A stretch of DNA of 64,000 nt from Egibacteraceae bacterium (GCA_030447925.1 JAUJNX010000009.1:149401-213400), one strand, 5' to 3'. Shown: positions 18,590 to 27,569, counted from the stretch's first letter. Program-made: numbers and translations. Notes: generated by a model from the sequence alone, not told the origin.

Positions 18590-18930
18590 ATGGCACCGGT
18601 GGTGGAGCTCGTGCGGTTCACGGTCAGGCCCGGGCAGCGCCGAGTACGCCGAGCTGTGCGCCGACGTCCGCTACAGCTGCACCTCCGGGATGCTGCTGTG
18701 CCTGTCCCGGCCGCTGCGCCTGGCCTACCTGCTCGGCGACCTCATGGGCATGACCGACGTCGAGGGCGCCGCCATCTGCGACACCACCCCCGCCGCGTAC
18801 CGGCAGCGCCTGGCCCGCGCCCGGGCCACGATGCGCGGCGTCATCGCCGACCGCTGCGGCTGGTCCGCGCCGCCAACCCATGCAGGTGCAGCAAGCTCGT
18901 CGCCGGCAGCGTCGACAACGGCACCAGGGG
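18590..18930 (+). pseudogene. Chimeric remnant: monooxygenase-like start fused to a sigma-factor segment
   Basis: ATG 18590 (GGGAGG upstream) opens MAPVVELVRFTVRPG, the first strand of antibiotic-biosynthesis-monooxygenase-like proteins. At about 18635, in a different frame, the sequence becomes SAEYAELCADVRYSCTSGML, then RLAYLLGDLMGMTDVEGAAI and TPAAYRQRLARARATMRG, which is region 4 of a sigma-70-family factor of the SigJ/ECF41-like type, whose usual CG-LV-ANPCRC follows after one more frame shift near 18870. The sigma part lacks its whole N-terminal half. This is a deletion junction or misjoin, not a functional gene. Confidence 0.65.
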
Positions 18931-18996
18931 GGTGTGGACGGTGACCCGGAGGTGTCCCCGACTGTCCACGCCGAGCCATGGAAAGGCGTCCCAGCC

Positions 18997-19311
18997 ATGG
19001 GGAAGAAGGAGCAGCCGCAACGTGGTGGTCACTACGGTCCGTCGCTGATTCGTCGGTTCTTCGCCAACCCGGCAACCGGCGAGCTCGTCATCGCCCAACC
19101 TCCGAACGCGCCGCTACTGGCATTCCTGGCCGCGAGCGTCGCTCGCTCGTTCCTCGACGACGGGCGAGCAGGCCGCGCCGTCTCGATCGTCGCCACCGTC
19201 AGCCTGTCGATCTGGGCGATCCTCGAGATCGCCCGCGGCGACAGCCCGTTCCGCCGGGTGCTGGGTGGCGTGGTGCTGGCGGCGGTGATGGTCGGTCTGG
19301 TCCGGCGATGA
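18997..19311 (+). CDS. Small two-helix membrane protein
   Basis: 104 residues from ATG 18997 (GAAAGG about 10 bases upstream). A basic polar N-terminus (GKKEQPQRGGHYGPSLIRRF) is followed by hydrophobic segments near 43-52, 66-80 (VSIVATVSLSIWAIL) and 90-102 (VLGGVVLAAVMVGLV). Base composition is visibly less GC-rich than neighbouring genes, suggesting recent acquisition along with the ArsR/SRPBCC pair. No homolog or function recognised. Confidence 0.6.
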   Translation: MGKKEQPQRGGHYGPSLIRRFFANPATGELVIAQPPNAPLLAFLAASVARSFLDDGRAGRAVSIVATVSLSIWAILEIARGDSPFRRVLGGVVLAAVMVGLVRR

Positions 19312-19332
19312 GACCGGACTGGACGCTGAGCT

Positions 19333-19827
19333 CTACGACGCGTCCCCGGCGAGGATCCCCTCGATCTGACCGAGTGCCTGGACCATGCCTTCTTCCTGAC
19401 CCATCGACAGCACCTGCTCCATCGCCTCGGCCGATGGGAAGTGCGACGTGATCTCCATCACCGTCTTGCCGCCGCGATCGTCCAGCGTCACGACCATCCT
19501 GCCCACGGGTAGGTCGTCATTCGGCTTGCCGCTGTCGTCGGCGAACCCGTCCTTCACCTCGAGCCGGCGTGGCGGGTCGACCGCCAGCACCTCCCACCAG
19601 CCGTGGTACTTCTCGCCCTCCGGACTGGTCATGTAGTAGGTGGCGCGGCTGCCGGGTGCGAGGTCGTGGTCGACGAAGGTGGCCGGATAGGTGGGCGGAC
19701 CCCACCAACGCTCGAGCTGGCGAGGATCGGCCCACAGCTGCCACGCCCGCTCGATCGACGCGTCGAGCTCGACGGTGATCGTCATCGTGAGGGCATCGGG
19801 GTCCTTGTGCACGTTGGTGACGGTCAT
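19333..19827 (-). CDS. SRPBCC (AHSA1-type START-like) domain protein
   Basis: 164 residues, one domain. The opening ITVELDASIERAWQLWADPRQ, then RWWGPP, FVDHDLAPGSRATYYMTSPE, YHGWWEVLAVDPPRRLEV and the C-terminal helix AMEQVLSMGQEEGMVQALGQ are the standard hydrophobic-pocket fold of AHSA1-like proteins. Its ATG overlaps the stop of the upstream ArsR gene (ATGA). ArsR-SRPBCC pairs are common in actinobacteria; the SRPBCC protein presumably binds a hydrophobic ligand whose identity is not known. Confidence 0.9.
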   Translation of the reverse strand: MTVTNVHKDPDALTMTITVELDASIERAWQLWADPRQLERWWGPPTYPATFVDHDLAPGSRATYYMTSPEGEKYHGWWEVLAVDPPRRLEVKDGFADDSGKPNDDLPVGRMVVTLDDRGGKTVMEITSHFPSAEAMEQVLSMGQEEGMVQALGQIEGILAGDAS

Positions 19828-20174
19828 CGGGTGCCTCCATTCGGGTCGTCGGCGAGGATCTCGCCCATCCGGTCGATACGGCCGCGCCACACCGCTTCGA
19901 ACCGGTCGAGCAACTGCGTTGCCCGACGGACGGTGTCGACGTTGCCGCGAACGAGTTGCTCTCGCCCCTTGCGCTGCTTGGTCACGAGTCCTGCCGCTTC
20001 CAGCACGGCGACGTGCTTCTGCACGGCCGCGAAGCTCATGGGGTAGCGGCGGGCGAGTGCGGACACCGAGTACTCGCCGTCGAGCGTTCGCAAGACGATG
20101 TCCCGGCGAGTGCCGTCGGCCAGGGCGTGGAACACGCTGTCCGCTCGTTCGTCCGCCAGGGGATCTACAACCAT
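19824..20174 (-). CDS. ArsR-family winged-helix repressor
   Basis: 116 residues from ATG 20174. HTH: VFHALADGTRRDIVLRTL, YSVSALARRYPMSFAAVQKH (recognition helix) and the wing KQRKGREQLV. The ArsR metal-binding Cys motif is absent, so it belongs to the non-metal branch that accompanies SRPBCC proteins. The start codon lies in the middle of a perfect 24-bp palindrome, which implies very short or no leader and tight autoregulation. The downstream gene is translationally coupled. Confidence 0.9.
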   Translation of the reverse strand: MVVDPLADERADSVFHALADGTRRDIVLRTLDGEYSVSALARRYPMSFAAVQKHVAVLEAAGLVTKQRKGREQLVRGNVDTVRRATQLLDRFEAVWRGRIDRMGEILADDPNGGTR

Positions 20175-20186
20175 ATGGTTGTAGAT
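20163..20186. promoter_or_regulatory. Perfect 24-bp palindromic operator over the ArsR start codon
   Basis: Half-sites ATCTACAACCAT and ATGGTTGTAGAT form an uninterrupted perfect palindrome. Its centre, CATATG, contains the ATG of the arsR-like gene. AT content is far above background. The inner ACAACCATATGGTTGT is the kind of sequence bound by ArsR-family dimers that regulate arsR-SRPBCC operons (from memory; not checked). Confidence 0.8.
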
Positions 20187-20197
20187 AACCACGGATC

Positions 20198-20437
20198 GTG
20201 GACCGGCGCAAGGCCTGCGCCTGCTCCGACAGTGGCGACGCGCTGGCGCAGTGGGAGGATGGGAGCCGTGACCGCGAGGCGCTGCGCTGGTTCCTGCGCG
20301 GCGAGCGGCTCGCGGCCCACGAGGTCCACAACGATCCGCTCGTGCGCGGCGTCGTCGAGGGGATGGCGCGCCGCGACCGGGTGGGCAACCTCGACCTCCG
20401 TTCCTTCGCCCACCGGATCGGCGTCGGGGCGGCGTGA
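20198..20437 (+). CDS. Hypothetical small protein
   Basis: 79 residues in the frame opening at GTG 20198. The C-terminal two-thirds look protein-like (REALRWFLRGERLAAHEVHN, then DPLVRGVVEGMARRDRVGN, ending FAHRIGVGAA), while the N-terminus is Cys-rich and less convincing. A GTG at 20268 with GGGAGGATGGGAG upstream would fit a ribosome site better but is in another frame, so a frame error is possible. No family recognised; it is divergent from the ArsR gene. Confidence 0.4.
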   Translation: MDRRKACACSDSGDALAQWEDGSRDREALRWFLRGERLAAHEVHNDPLVRGVVEGMARRDRVGNLDLRSFAHRIGVGAA

Positions 20438-20494
20438 TGGTTCTCCGCCACGAGGGGCGCGACGGAGCTGAGCGCCGCGAGGCGGGCGCGGTCA

Positions 20495-21241
20495 TCAGGG
20501 GGTGCGGAGGGTGACCCGGAGGGCGTAGTGGTCGGAGGCCGGGGGGTCGGTGAGGGCCAGGGCGGCGGAGGCGACCCGGAGGGTGGGGGAGGCCAGGGCG
20601 TAGTCGATGCGGCGGTCGGTGCCGGCGCGGAAGACCGCCCACGGGTTGGTGCGGGCGTAGGTGTGGCCCGGGTCGCCCGGGCGGTGCGCGGCCCAGCAGT
20701 CGCGCAGCGGCAGGGTGGCCGAGGAGCGCAGGATCCGCAGCGGCTCGGACTCGGGCACGTCGTTGAGGTCGCCCAGCAGCACCACCGGGGCGCCCTCCGC
20801 GGCGCGCTCCAGGGTCGCCAGGACCCGCCGGGCCTGCCACACGCGCAGGTCACCCGCCGCGCGGCGGTGGGCGAAGTGGGTGTTGGCGACCAGCACCGAC
20901 CGGCCGCCGCCCAGGTCGACGCGCACCTGCTGCAGCGCCCGCTTGGAGGGCCCGGCCCACAGCGCCAGGGTCGGCAGCGCGGCGCTCGGCCGGCGGGTCA
21001 TGATCGCGACGCCCTCGACGAGGTCGCCCCAGCGGAAGGCCTCCGCGAAGTGCGCCCACCCGTAGCCGGCCGCGCGGGCGAGCCCGTCGCACTGCGGCTC
21101 GCCGCCCGCGACGGTGACCTCCTGCAGCGCGACGACGTCGACGTCGGCCGCCGCCAGGTAGCGGGTCAGGGTGCGCAGCCGCTCGGGCCACGGGTCGTTG
21201 GTGCCCCAGAGGTTGAGCGTCAGCAGCGTCAGGCTGGCCAG
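20495..21241 (-). CDS. Endonuclease/exonuclease/phosphatase-fold hydrolase
   Basis: About 247 residues of the EEP (DNase I-like) superfamily: LTLNLWGTNDPWPE start, VDVVALQEV with the metal-binding Glu, VANTHFAHRRA (catalytic His), LLGDLNDVPESEPL, RIDYALAS and SDHYALRVTL (final Asp-His pair). No signal peptide, so it is probably cytoplasmic; the substrate (phosphodiester, inositol phosphate or nucleic acid) is unknown. The gene overlaps the 3' end of DUF554 and has no ATG/GTG at the expected N-terminus. CTG 21241 or a missed base at the start is likely; ATG 21001 would delete the catalytic Glu. Confidence 0.8.
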   Translation of the reverse strand: MASLTLLTLNLWGTNDPWPERLRTLTRYLAAADVDVVALQEVTVAGGEPQCDGLARAAGYGWAHFAEAFRWGDLVEGVAIMTRRPSAALPTLALWAGPSKRALQQVRVDLGGGRSVLVANTHFAHRRAAGDLRVWQARRVLATLERAAEGAPVVLLGDLNDVPESEPLRILRSSATLPLRDCWAAHRPGDPGHTYARTNPWAVFRAGTDRRIDYALASPTLRVASAALALTDPPASDHYALRVTLRTP

Positions 21242-21969
21242 AGGGCCACCGCCAGGGGCGCGAGCACGAGCGCCGGCAGCAGGTTGGCCACGCGCACCTG
21301 GCGGATGTCCAGCAGCCGCAGGCCGATGGCCAGGACCAGCACGCCCCCGGCGGCGGTCATGGCCGCGATCATCGGGTCGGTGATCACGCCCTCCAGCGCG
21401 CCGGCGGCGAGCGCGATGCCGCCCTGGACCACCAGCACGCTGAGGGCGCTGAAGCCGACCCCGATCCCCAGGGCACTGGCGAAGGCCAGCGACGCGAACC
21501 CGTCGAGCAGGCTCTTGATCGCCAGCAGCTGGAAGTCGCCCGTCAGCCCGTCCTGCAGCGACCCCAGCACCGTCAGCGGCCCGACGCAGAACACCAGGCT
21601 GGCCACGACGAAGCCCTCGACGAAGCGCCCGCCGCCCTGGTCGGGCCCGTCGGCGGCCCCGCGCCGCACCGCGCGGCGCAGGCGGTCGCCCAGCCGCTCC
21701 AGCGCCGCCTCCAGGTCCAGCAGCTCGCCCACGACGGCGCCGAGCAGCAGCGACCCCAGGACGATCAGCACCGCCGCCCGGCCGACGGCGGCGGCCAGCT
21801 CCTCACCGAAGGCGTCCAGGGCGTTGGACAGCCCGAGCACGACGGTGAACAGGCCCAGCACGTCCATCACCGTGCGCCGCAGCCGTTCGGGCAGGCGCCC
21901 GCCCAGCAGCAGGCCCAGCCCGGTCCCGGCCAGGACGGTGGCGACGTTGATCAGCGTCCCGCGCATCAT
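21229..21969 (-). CDS. DUF554 family membrane protein
   Basis: 246 residues, about seven hydrophobic segments, starting ATG 21969 (a second ATG follows directly). It reads RGTLINVATVLAGTGLGLLL, then GRLPERLRRTVMDVLGLFTV, the signature ALGIGVGFSALSVLVVQGGI, and FVVASLVFCVGPLTVLGSLQDG: the conserved glycine-rich helices of DUF554 proteins such as E. coli YqgA. Proposed transport function is unproven. It is transcribed with the EEP gene and divergent from the FMN oxidase gene 54 bases away. Confidence 0.9.
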   Translation of the reverse strand: MMRGTLINVATVLAGTGLGLLLGGRLPERLRRTVMDVLGLFTVVLGLSNALDAFGEELAAAVGRAAVLIVLGSLLLGAVVGELLDLEAALERLGDRLRRAVRRGAADGPDQGGGRFVEGFVVASLVFCVGPLTVLGSLQDGLTGDFQLLAIKSLLDGFASLAFASALGIGVGFSALSVLVVQGGIALAAGALEGVITDPMIAAMTAAGGVLVLAIGLRLLDIRQVRVANLLPALVLAPLAVALWPA

Positions 21970-22023
21970 CCCGACAGTAGCGAGTAGCGTCCGCCCCGAG
22001 CCGCCCGCGAGCGAGGTGCACCC

Positions 22024-23079
22024 ATGGATCTGGTCGAACTCGAGCGACGCGCCCGCACCGTCCTCACCCGGGACGCCTACGACTACTACGCGGGCGGCGC
22101 GGACGACGAGGTCACCGTGGCCGACAACGTCGCGGCCTGGTCGCGCCTGCGGCTGCGCCCCCACGTCCTGCGCGACGTGTCCGCGGTGACCACGGCGACG
22201 ACCGTGCTGGGCACCCCCGTCGAGCTGCCCGTCCTGGTGGCGCCCATGGCCTACCAGCGCCTGGCCACCGACGCGGGCGAGGCCGCCACGGCGCGCGCGG
22301 CCGCCGCGGCCGGCACGGTGATGCTGGTGTCGACCCTGGCGACCGTGTCGCTGGAGGACGTCGCGGCGGCCGCGCCGCAGGCCCCGCGCTGGTTCCAGCT
22401 CTACGTCCACCGCGACCGCGGCTGGACCGAGGAGCTGGTCCGCCGGGCCGCCGCGGCGGGCTACCGCGCGCTGGTCCTGACCGTCGACCTGCCCGTCCTG
22501 GGCTACCGCCCGCGCGACGAGCGCAACGCGTTCAGCCTGCCCGACGGCCTGGAGATGGCCAACGTCGGGCGCACCACCGCCGACACCGAGGACATGTCCG
22601 CCCTGCGGCTGTACGCCTCGCAGGAGATGGACGCCGCGCTGACCCCCGCCGACATCGACTGGCTGCGCGGGCTGGTCGACCTGCCGGTGCTGGTCAAGGG
22701 CGTGCTGCGCGGTGACGACGCCCGCCTGGCCGTCGACGCGGGCGCGGCGGGGGTGATCGTGTCCAACCACGGCGGCCGCCAGCTCGACGGCGCGGTGTCC
22801 GGCGCCGACGCGCTGCCCGACGTCGCCGCGGCGGTGGCCGGGCGCGCCGAGGTCTACGTCGACGGCGGGGTCCGGCGGGGGACCGACGTGGTCAAGGCGC
22901 TCGCACTGGGGGCGCGCGCGGTCCTCGTCGGCCGCCCCCTGCTCTGGGGGCTGGCCTGCGGCGGGGAGCAGGGCGCCGTCGACGTCCTGGACGGCCTGCG
23001 CGCCGAGCTGGCGCGCGCCCTCGCCCTCTGCGGCACACCCACCCCCGACGACGTCACCCGCGACCTGATCGCCCCCTGA
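22024..23079 (+). CDS. FMN-dependent alpha-hydroxyacid oxidase/dehydrogenase
   Basis: 351-residue TIM-barrel flavoenzyme of the lactate/glycolate oxidase family. YDYYAGGADDEVTVADN binds FMN at the N-terminus; LVAPMAYQRLATDAGEAATA, WFQLYVHRDR and LTVDLPVLGYRPRDERN follow; the catalytic base is His in VIVSNHGGRQLDGA, with VYVDGGVRRGTDVVKALALG and AVLVGRPLLWGLA contacting the FMN phosphate. Membrane-binding loop 4 is short, so it is likely a soluble oxidase rather than a respiratory L-lactate dehydrogenase. The substrate is probably a 2-hydroxyacid. No dedicated operon partners. Confidence 0.92.
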   Translation: MDLVELERRARTVLTRDAYDYYAGGADDEVTVADNVAAWSRLRLRPHVLRDVSAVTTATTVLGTPVELPVLVAPMAYQRLATDAGEAATARAAAAAGTVMLVSTLATVSLEDVAAAAPQAPRWFQLYVHRDRGWTEELVRRAAAAGYRALVLTVDLPVLGYRPRDERNAFSLPDGLEMANVGRTTADTEDMSALRLYASQEMDAALTPADIDWLRGLVDLPVLVKGVLRGDDARLAVDAGAAGVIVSNHGGRQLDGAVSGADALPDVAAAVAGRAEVYVDGGVRRGTDVVKALALGARAVLVGRPLLWGLACGGEQGAVDVLDGLRAELARALALCGTPTPDDVTRDLIAP

Positions 23080-23098
23080 TGCCGGGCCCGAGGCCCGC

Positions 23099-24365
23099 TC
23101 AGCCCGGCTGGTAGCGCAGGGCGGCCGGCGGCGGCGGGGCGGCCCCGGGCGGGGAGGCGGCCCAGACCAGCACGCCGCCGTCCGCGGCGGCGGCGGTGAC
23201 CTCGCCGCCGGGCAGGGGCGGCGGGTCGGGCAGGCGCGCCCAGGCGCCGGTCGCGGCGTCCCAGGCGGCGCCCGCGCCGGTCAGGGGGACCACCACCAGC
23301 CCGTCGCCGAAGGCCGCCCCCGACGACGCCCACGGGTCCTCGACCGGCGCGCGCGCCTCACCCGCGGTCCAGGCGCCCGCACCCGGCGCGCGAGCGTCAC
23401 CGCCACCGCCTCGGTCCCGTCCGCCGTGGTGCGCAGGCCGTGCAGCCGCCTCGCCGCCCCCGGCGACCAGGATCGGGAGCCCGTCGTCGCCTCCGCGGGC
23501 ACCGGCAGCAGCGCCCAGGCGCCGGTGGCGGGGTCCCACGCGGCCGCCGCCGCACCGCCGCCGCCGCGCCCGGCACGCCAGACGACCACGCCCTCGCCGC
23601 CCGGTCCGCCCGCCGCGCGCGGGGGCAGCGCCAGCGCGGCGGGGTCGGGGGCGCACGACCTCGGCGGGCAGGGGGCGCCACCGGCGCCAGCGGCCGGTCG
23701 CCGGGTCCAGCGCCGCTGCGTCAGCGAGCGGCGCGTCGGCCCCGGCCCCCGGCGACCAGCAGCTCCGTCCCGGTCCAGGCGGGCCGCGGCGTCCGCGCGC
23801 GGTGCCAGCGGCGCGGGCGGGAGCGCGCGCCACCGGTCCGTGGCCGGGTTCCACGCGGCCCCGTCGGCCAGGAGCCCGTCGGGCCCTCGCCGCCCCAGAC
23901 CAGCAGGTCGGTGCCGGTCCACACGGCCACGTGCGCCTGCCGCGGGGACAGCGGCGCGCCGCCAGGGCGCGCCAGGTCCCCGTGAGGGGGTCCAGCGCGG
24001 CGCCGTCGGCGAGGAAGGCCGTCGTCCCCGCGCCGTCGTCGGCGGCGCCGCCCCAGACCACCAGCTCCCGGCCGGTCCAGGTGGCCGTCCCGCTGCCGCG
24101 CGGCGGCAGGGGGCGGCGGGCGCCACGGTCCAGGAGCCGTCGGCGACAGGGGCGGCGACGACCGGCGGGAGCTGCTCGGCCAGCCGCGCCTGGGTCTCCT
24201 CGGGCGCCTCCTCGTCGGGCGGCGGTCCAGCGGCCCGCCCGGGCGCGACGCGATTGCCCAGCCGCCCGCGCCGAGCGCCGCCAGGACGGCCAGCACCGCG
24301 ACCGCGCGCCCCCACCGCCGCGGCGCTCGCTGCACCGGCCGCCGGTCGCGCCGGTGGTCCTCCAC
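23099..24365 (-). CDS. Membrane-anchored kelch-like beta-propeller protein (many frame breaks)
   Basis: GTG 24365 opens a short basic tail (EDHRRDRRPVQRAPRRW) and a signal-anchor helix (AVAVLAVLAALGAGGWAIA). The rest must be pieced together across at least six frame breaks between about 24230 and 23400. The repeated blade pattern is clear: TWTGRELVVWGG, AVWTGTDLLVWGG, WTGTELLVAGG, each followed by LxP-TG-W (for example AALDPLTGTWRAL, AAWNPATDRWRAL, AAWDPATGAWALL, AAWDAATGAWARL). This is a galactose-oxidase/kelch-type propeller displayed outside the membrane. No catalytic residues recognised. Ends with TGA at 23099-23101. Confidence 0.7.
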
Positions 24366-24432
24366 CGGCGCGCCGAGTTCCCGACCTCCCCCATGCGGGG
24401 GATGGTAGGTCCTGGCCCTGAACCCTCGACCG

Positions 24433-24642
24433 CTACTCGATGGTGTCGATGGTGTTGGTGCTCGACGCCCGCCGCCGCGCCAGGTAGTAGCGGTACGTGC
24501 CGCAGGCCAGCCCGATCAGCCCGACGACCATGAGGATCACGCCCACGATCTGGATGTCGATGCCCGTGGTCTCGACCCGGACCGCGAACGCGAGGATCGC
24601 GCCCAGCGCGATGACCGCGAGACTGCGTGCCGACTGAGACAT
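24433..24642 (-). CDS. Small DUF6458-like membrane protein
   Basis: 69 residues with two hydrophobic helices: [17 protein letters not shown] and [20 protein letters not shown] joined by a TTG turn, then a short basic/polar tail. This IALGAIL-FAV ... GI-I-VGVILM pattern is typical of DUF6458 proteins found across actinobacteria. Function unknown. It is transcribed leftward between the EEP protein and the propeller gene. Confidence 0.8.
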   Translation of the reverse strand: MSQSARSLAVIALGAILAFAVRVETTGIDIQIVGVILMVVGLIGLACGTYRYYLARRRASSTNTIDTIE

Positions 24643-24658
24643 GTGCTCTCCGAGCGGA

Positions 24659-25700
24659 TCAGGTTGGTGGCCCCTGCCCCAGTCTGGCCAGCGGCGGATT
24701 CACGCGTCGCCGGGCATCGTAGGCACCCTCGCGCGGTGCGGCCGCTGACCGGACCGCCGGGCGGGCGTCCGCGGGCGTGAGCGCGAGGACGGCCTGGACG
24801 GCGCGGTGATCCGATCCGGGCCACGCGGGCACCGCCCGTGACACGACGCGCAGGTCGGGGCTGTGGAGCACGTGGTCGATCGGCACGCCGAGGGCCCCGA
24901 GCCCCGCCGGCCAGGTGGGCTGCCACCCCGACCCGGTGGCGGAGTCGCGCAGCCCCGCGCCGATCAGGGGCGCGAAGCCCGCCGACCAGCGCGTCGCGTT
25001 GAGGTCGCCCACGACCACGGTGGGGCCGGGGCGCCGCGCGCGACGGAGTCGGCGACCGCGCGGAGCTGGCGGTCCCGGCGCGCACGCCCTCCCGGCCGAC
25101 CGGCCGCACCGTGGGCGCCGACGAGCCGCACCCGCCGGCCGTCCACTTCGACGGTGACGCTGGACGCCACCCGCGGGTGGCCGGGACCGTCGTCGCGGCC
25201 AGCGGCGGTGACCGGGTCAGCCAGATCAGCCCCGTGTCCCCGCCCGGCTGGACGACCTGGAACGGCAGGTCGGCGGAGCGCAGCTGCCCCGGCCACGCGC
25301 CGTAGGCCTCGGTGAGGAACACGGCGTCGGCCGGCGTCCGCCGCAACAGCTCGGTCACGCCCTCCTGCGCCCGGCTGGCCGCACGCAGGTTGAACGACAC
25401 GACGGTGAGCTCCGCGCCGGCGGCGCCCGGCTGGCCGCCCGCGAACAGGGCGCGACCAGCGCCACGTTCACCGCGACCCCGCGGCGCACAGGGCGGCCCA
25501 GCCCCAGGAGCGAGCCACGGCCAGCGTGACGGCGACGGCGAGGAGCCCGACGGCGAGGTGGTGGCGCAGGTTGGCGGCCAGGTCCAGCACCCACCACAGC
25601 CGCCCGCCGAACGCCGCGACCGACGCGAGCACGCCGGCCGCGCCCGCCAGGCGCAGGGCCAGCAGGGTGCGCGGCGCTGCCGGGCTCCCGGCCCGCGCAC
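24659..25700 (-). CDS. Membrane-anchored EEP-family hydrolase (several frame breaks)
   Basis: The N-terminal region has three hydrophobic segments ([42 protein letters not shown]...VALVAP). An EEP domain follows: [32 protein letters not shown] (metal Glu), [20 protein letters not shown] (catalytic His), [24 protein letters not shown] and [16 protein letters not shown]. Frame breaks occur near 25470, 25215 and 25040. This three-helix plus EEP architecture is that of actinobacterial YafD-like/vancomycin-resistance-locus VanJ-like phosphatases acting on undecaprenyl or similar polyprenyl pyrophosphates (family knowledge; assignment inferred). The start codon could not be fixed; the end is TGA at 24659. 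Confidence 0.68.
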
Positions 25701-25765
25701 CCCTGGGGTGCCTCGCGGGCGCGGGCGGCGCCGGTGCCGCCGGTGCACCGGGTCCGCCGCCACGC

Positions 25766-27420
25766 CTACCCGGTGACGGCGCCGTGCTGGGCGCCGCCGA
25801 CCAGGCGGGCGTACTTGGCCAGCACGCCGGTGGTGTAGCGCGCTCGGGGCCTTCAGGTCCAGGCGCCGCCGCTCCAGCTCGGCGGGGTCGACGTCCAGGT
25901 CGATCCGGCGGGCGTCGACGTCCAGGACGATGCGGTCGCCATCGGCGACCAGCGCGATCGGCCCGCCGTCGACGGCCTCGGGCGCCACGTGGCCCACGCA
26001 CAGGCCGTGGGTCGCGCCGGAGAACCGGCCGTCGGTGAGCAGCGCGACGTCCCCGCCGCCCGACGCCCTTGACCGCGGCGGTGACCGCGAGCATCTCGCG
26101 CATGCCCGGCCCGCCCTTGGGCCCCTCGTAGCGGATGACGATGACGTCGCCGGGCACCAGTCGGCGGTCCAGGACGCAGGCCATCGCGTCCGGACTCGCC
26201 GTCGAAGACCCGCGCGGTGCCCGCGAAGCGCATCTGGTCCAGGCCCGCGACCTTCACCACCGCGCCGTCGGGGGCCAGCGAGCCGTGCAGGACCGCGATG
26301 CCGCCGTCGGCGTGGATCGGGTCCGCCAGCGCGTGGACCACGGTCCCGTCCGGTGCCGCCGGCGCCAGGTCGGCGAGGTTCTCCGCGACCGTCCGCCCGG
26401 TCACGGTCAGCTGGTCGCCGTCCAGGAGCCCGGCGTCGAGCAGCTCGCGCATCACCACCGGGATCCCGCCCGCGGCGTCGATCTCGGACATCACGAAGCG
26501 GCCGTGCGGGCGCGAGTCGACCAGGTGCGGGACGCGGCGCCCGACGCGGTCGAAGTCGGCGAGGGTCAGCTCGACGCGGGCCTCGTGGGCGATCGCCAGC
26601 AGGTGCAGCACCGCGTTGGTCGACCCGCCGACGGCCATGACGACCGCGATGGCGTTCTCGAAGGCCGCGCGGGTGAGGATGCGGCGGGGCCGCAGGTCGG
26701 CCTCGAGGGCGGCGACCACGACCTCGCCGACCGCCGGGCCAGCTCGGCGCGGCGGGCGTCGACCGCGGGGCGACGCCGACCCCGGCAGGGCGAGCCCGAG
26801 CGCCTCGATGGCGGGCCGCCATGGTGTTGGCGGTGTACATCCCGCCGCACGAGCCCCTCGGTGGGGCAGGCCGCGGCCTCGACCCGGTGGAGCCCGGCGT
26901 CGTCCAGCGTGCCCGCCGCTCGGGCGCCGACGGCCTCGAAGACGTCCTTGATGTCGATGACGCGGCCGTCGACCTCGCCGGGCAGGATCGATCCGCCGTA
27001 GCACAGGACCGCGGGCAGGTCCAGGCGCGCGGCGGCGGCCATGCCCGGCAGCGACTTCATCGCAGCCGGCGAAGGTGACCATCGCGTCGAAGCGCTCGGC
27101 GTGCATGACGGTCTCCACCGAGTCCGCGATCACCTCGCGGACACCAGCGAGGCGCGCATGCCCTCGTGGCCCATCGAGATCGCGTCGCTGACGGCGATGG
27201 TCGTGAACTCCAGCGGGAACCCCCGCCCCGCGGACGCCCTCCTTGGCAAGGGCGCCTGGCGGCCCAGCGGCAGGTTGCAGGGTGACCTCGTTCCAGGACG
27301 ACGCGACGCCGATCTGGGGCTTGCCGAAGTCGTCCTCGGTCATGCCGACCGCCCGGAGCATGGCCCGCGCGGGGCGCGCTCGTAGCCCTCCGTCACCTCG
27401 GTGCTGCGTGGCCGCCTCAT
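25766..27420 (-). CDS. ilvD: Dihydroxy-acid dehydratase (about ten frame breaks)
   Basis: IlvD/Edd family, penultimate step of valine/isoleucine synthesis: 2,3-dihydroxy-acid to 2-oxo-acid with an Fe-S cluster. From ATG 27420: [53 protein letters not shown] then [20 protein letters not shown] (cluster Cys), [80 protein letters not shown], ending in [15 protein letters not shown]. All are conserved but distributed over three frames; the reconstructed length (about 550 residues) is normal. Such dense breaks with no loss of motifs indicate base-calling errors rather than decay. Confidence 0.88.
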
Positions 27421-27528
27421 CCCGCGCTCCTGTTCGTCCCGGCTGCGTGACCCGCATTGAACACCCCGCGCGCGACGGGCTCCTCCGCGTGCGTCATCGG
27501 GATGCAACACGAATCCCTGCAAAGGTTC

Positions 27529-27559
27529 TTGACAGTCGCACGATTGGTGCATCACGATC
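27529..27559 (+). promoter_or_regulatory. Candidate promoter of the S1 protease gene
   Basis: A consensus-like TTGACA (27529-27534) in an unusually AT-rich stretch is followed 19 bases later by CACGAT (27554-27559) as a possible -10. It lies 150-180 bases upstream of the protease start. Confidence 0.4.
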
Positions 27560-27569
27560 TGAAACGTGC

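Noticed and set aside
25766..27420. ilvD as a true pseudogene
   Set aside because: All conserved motifs are intact and in order. Only the frame alternates, which fits sequencing indels better than decay.
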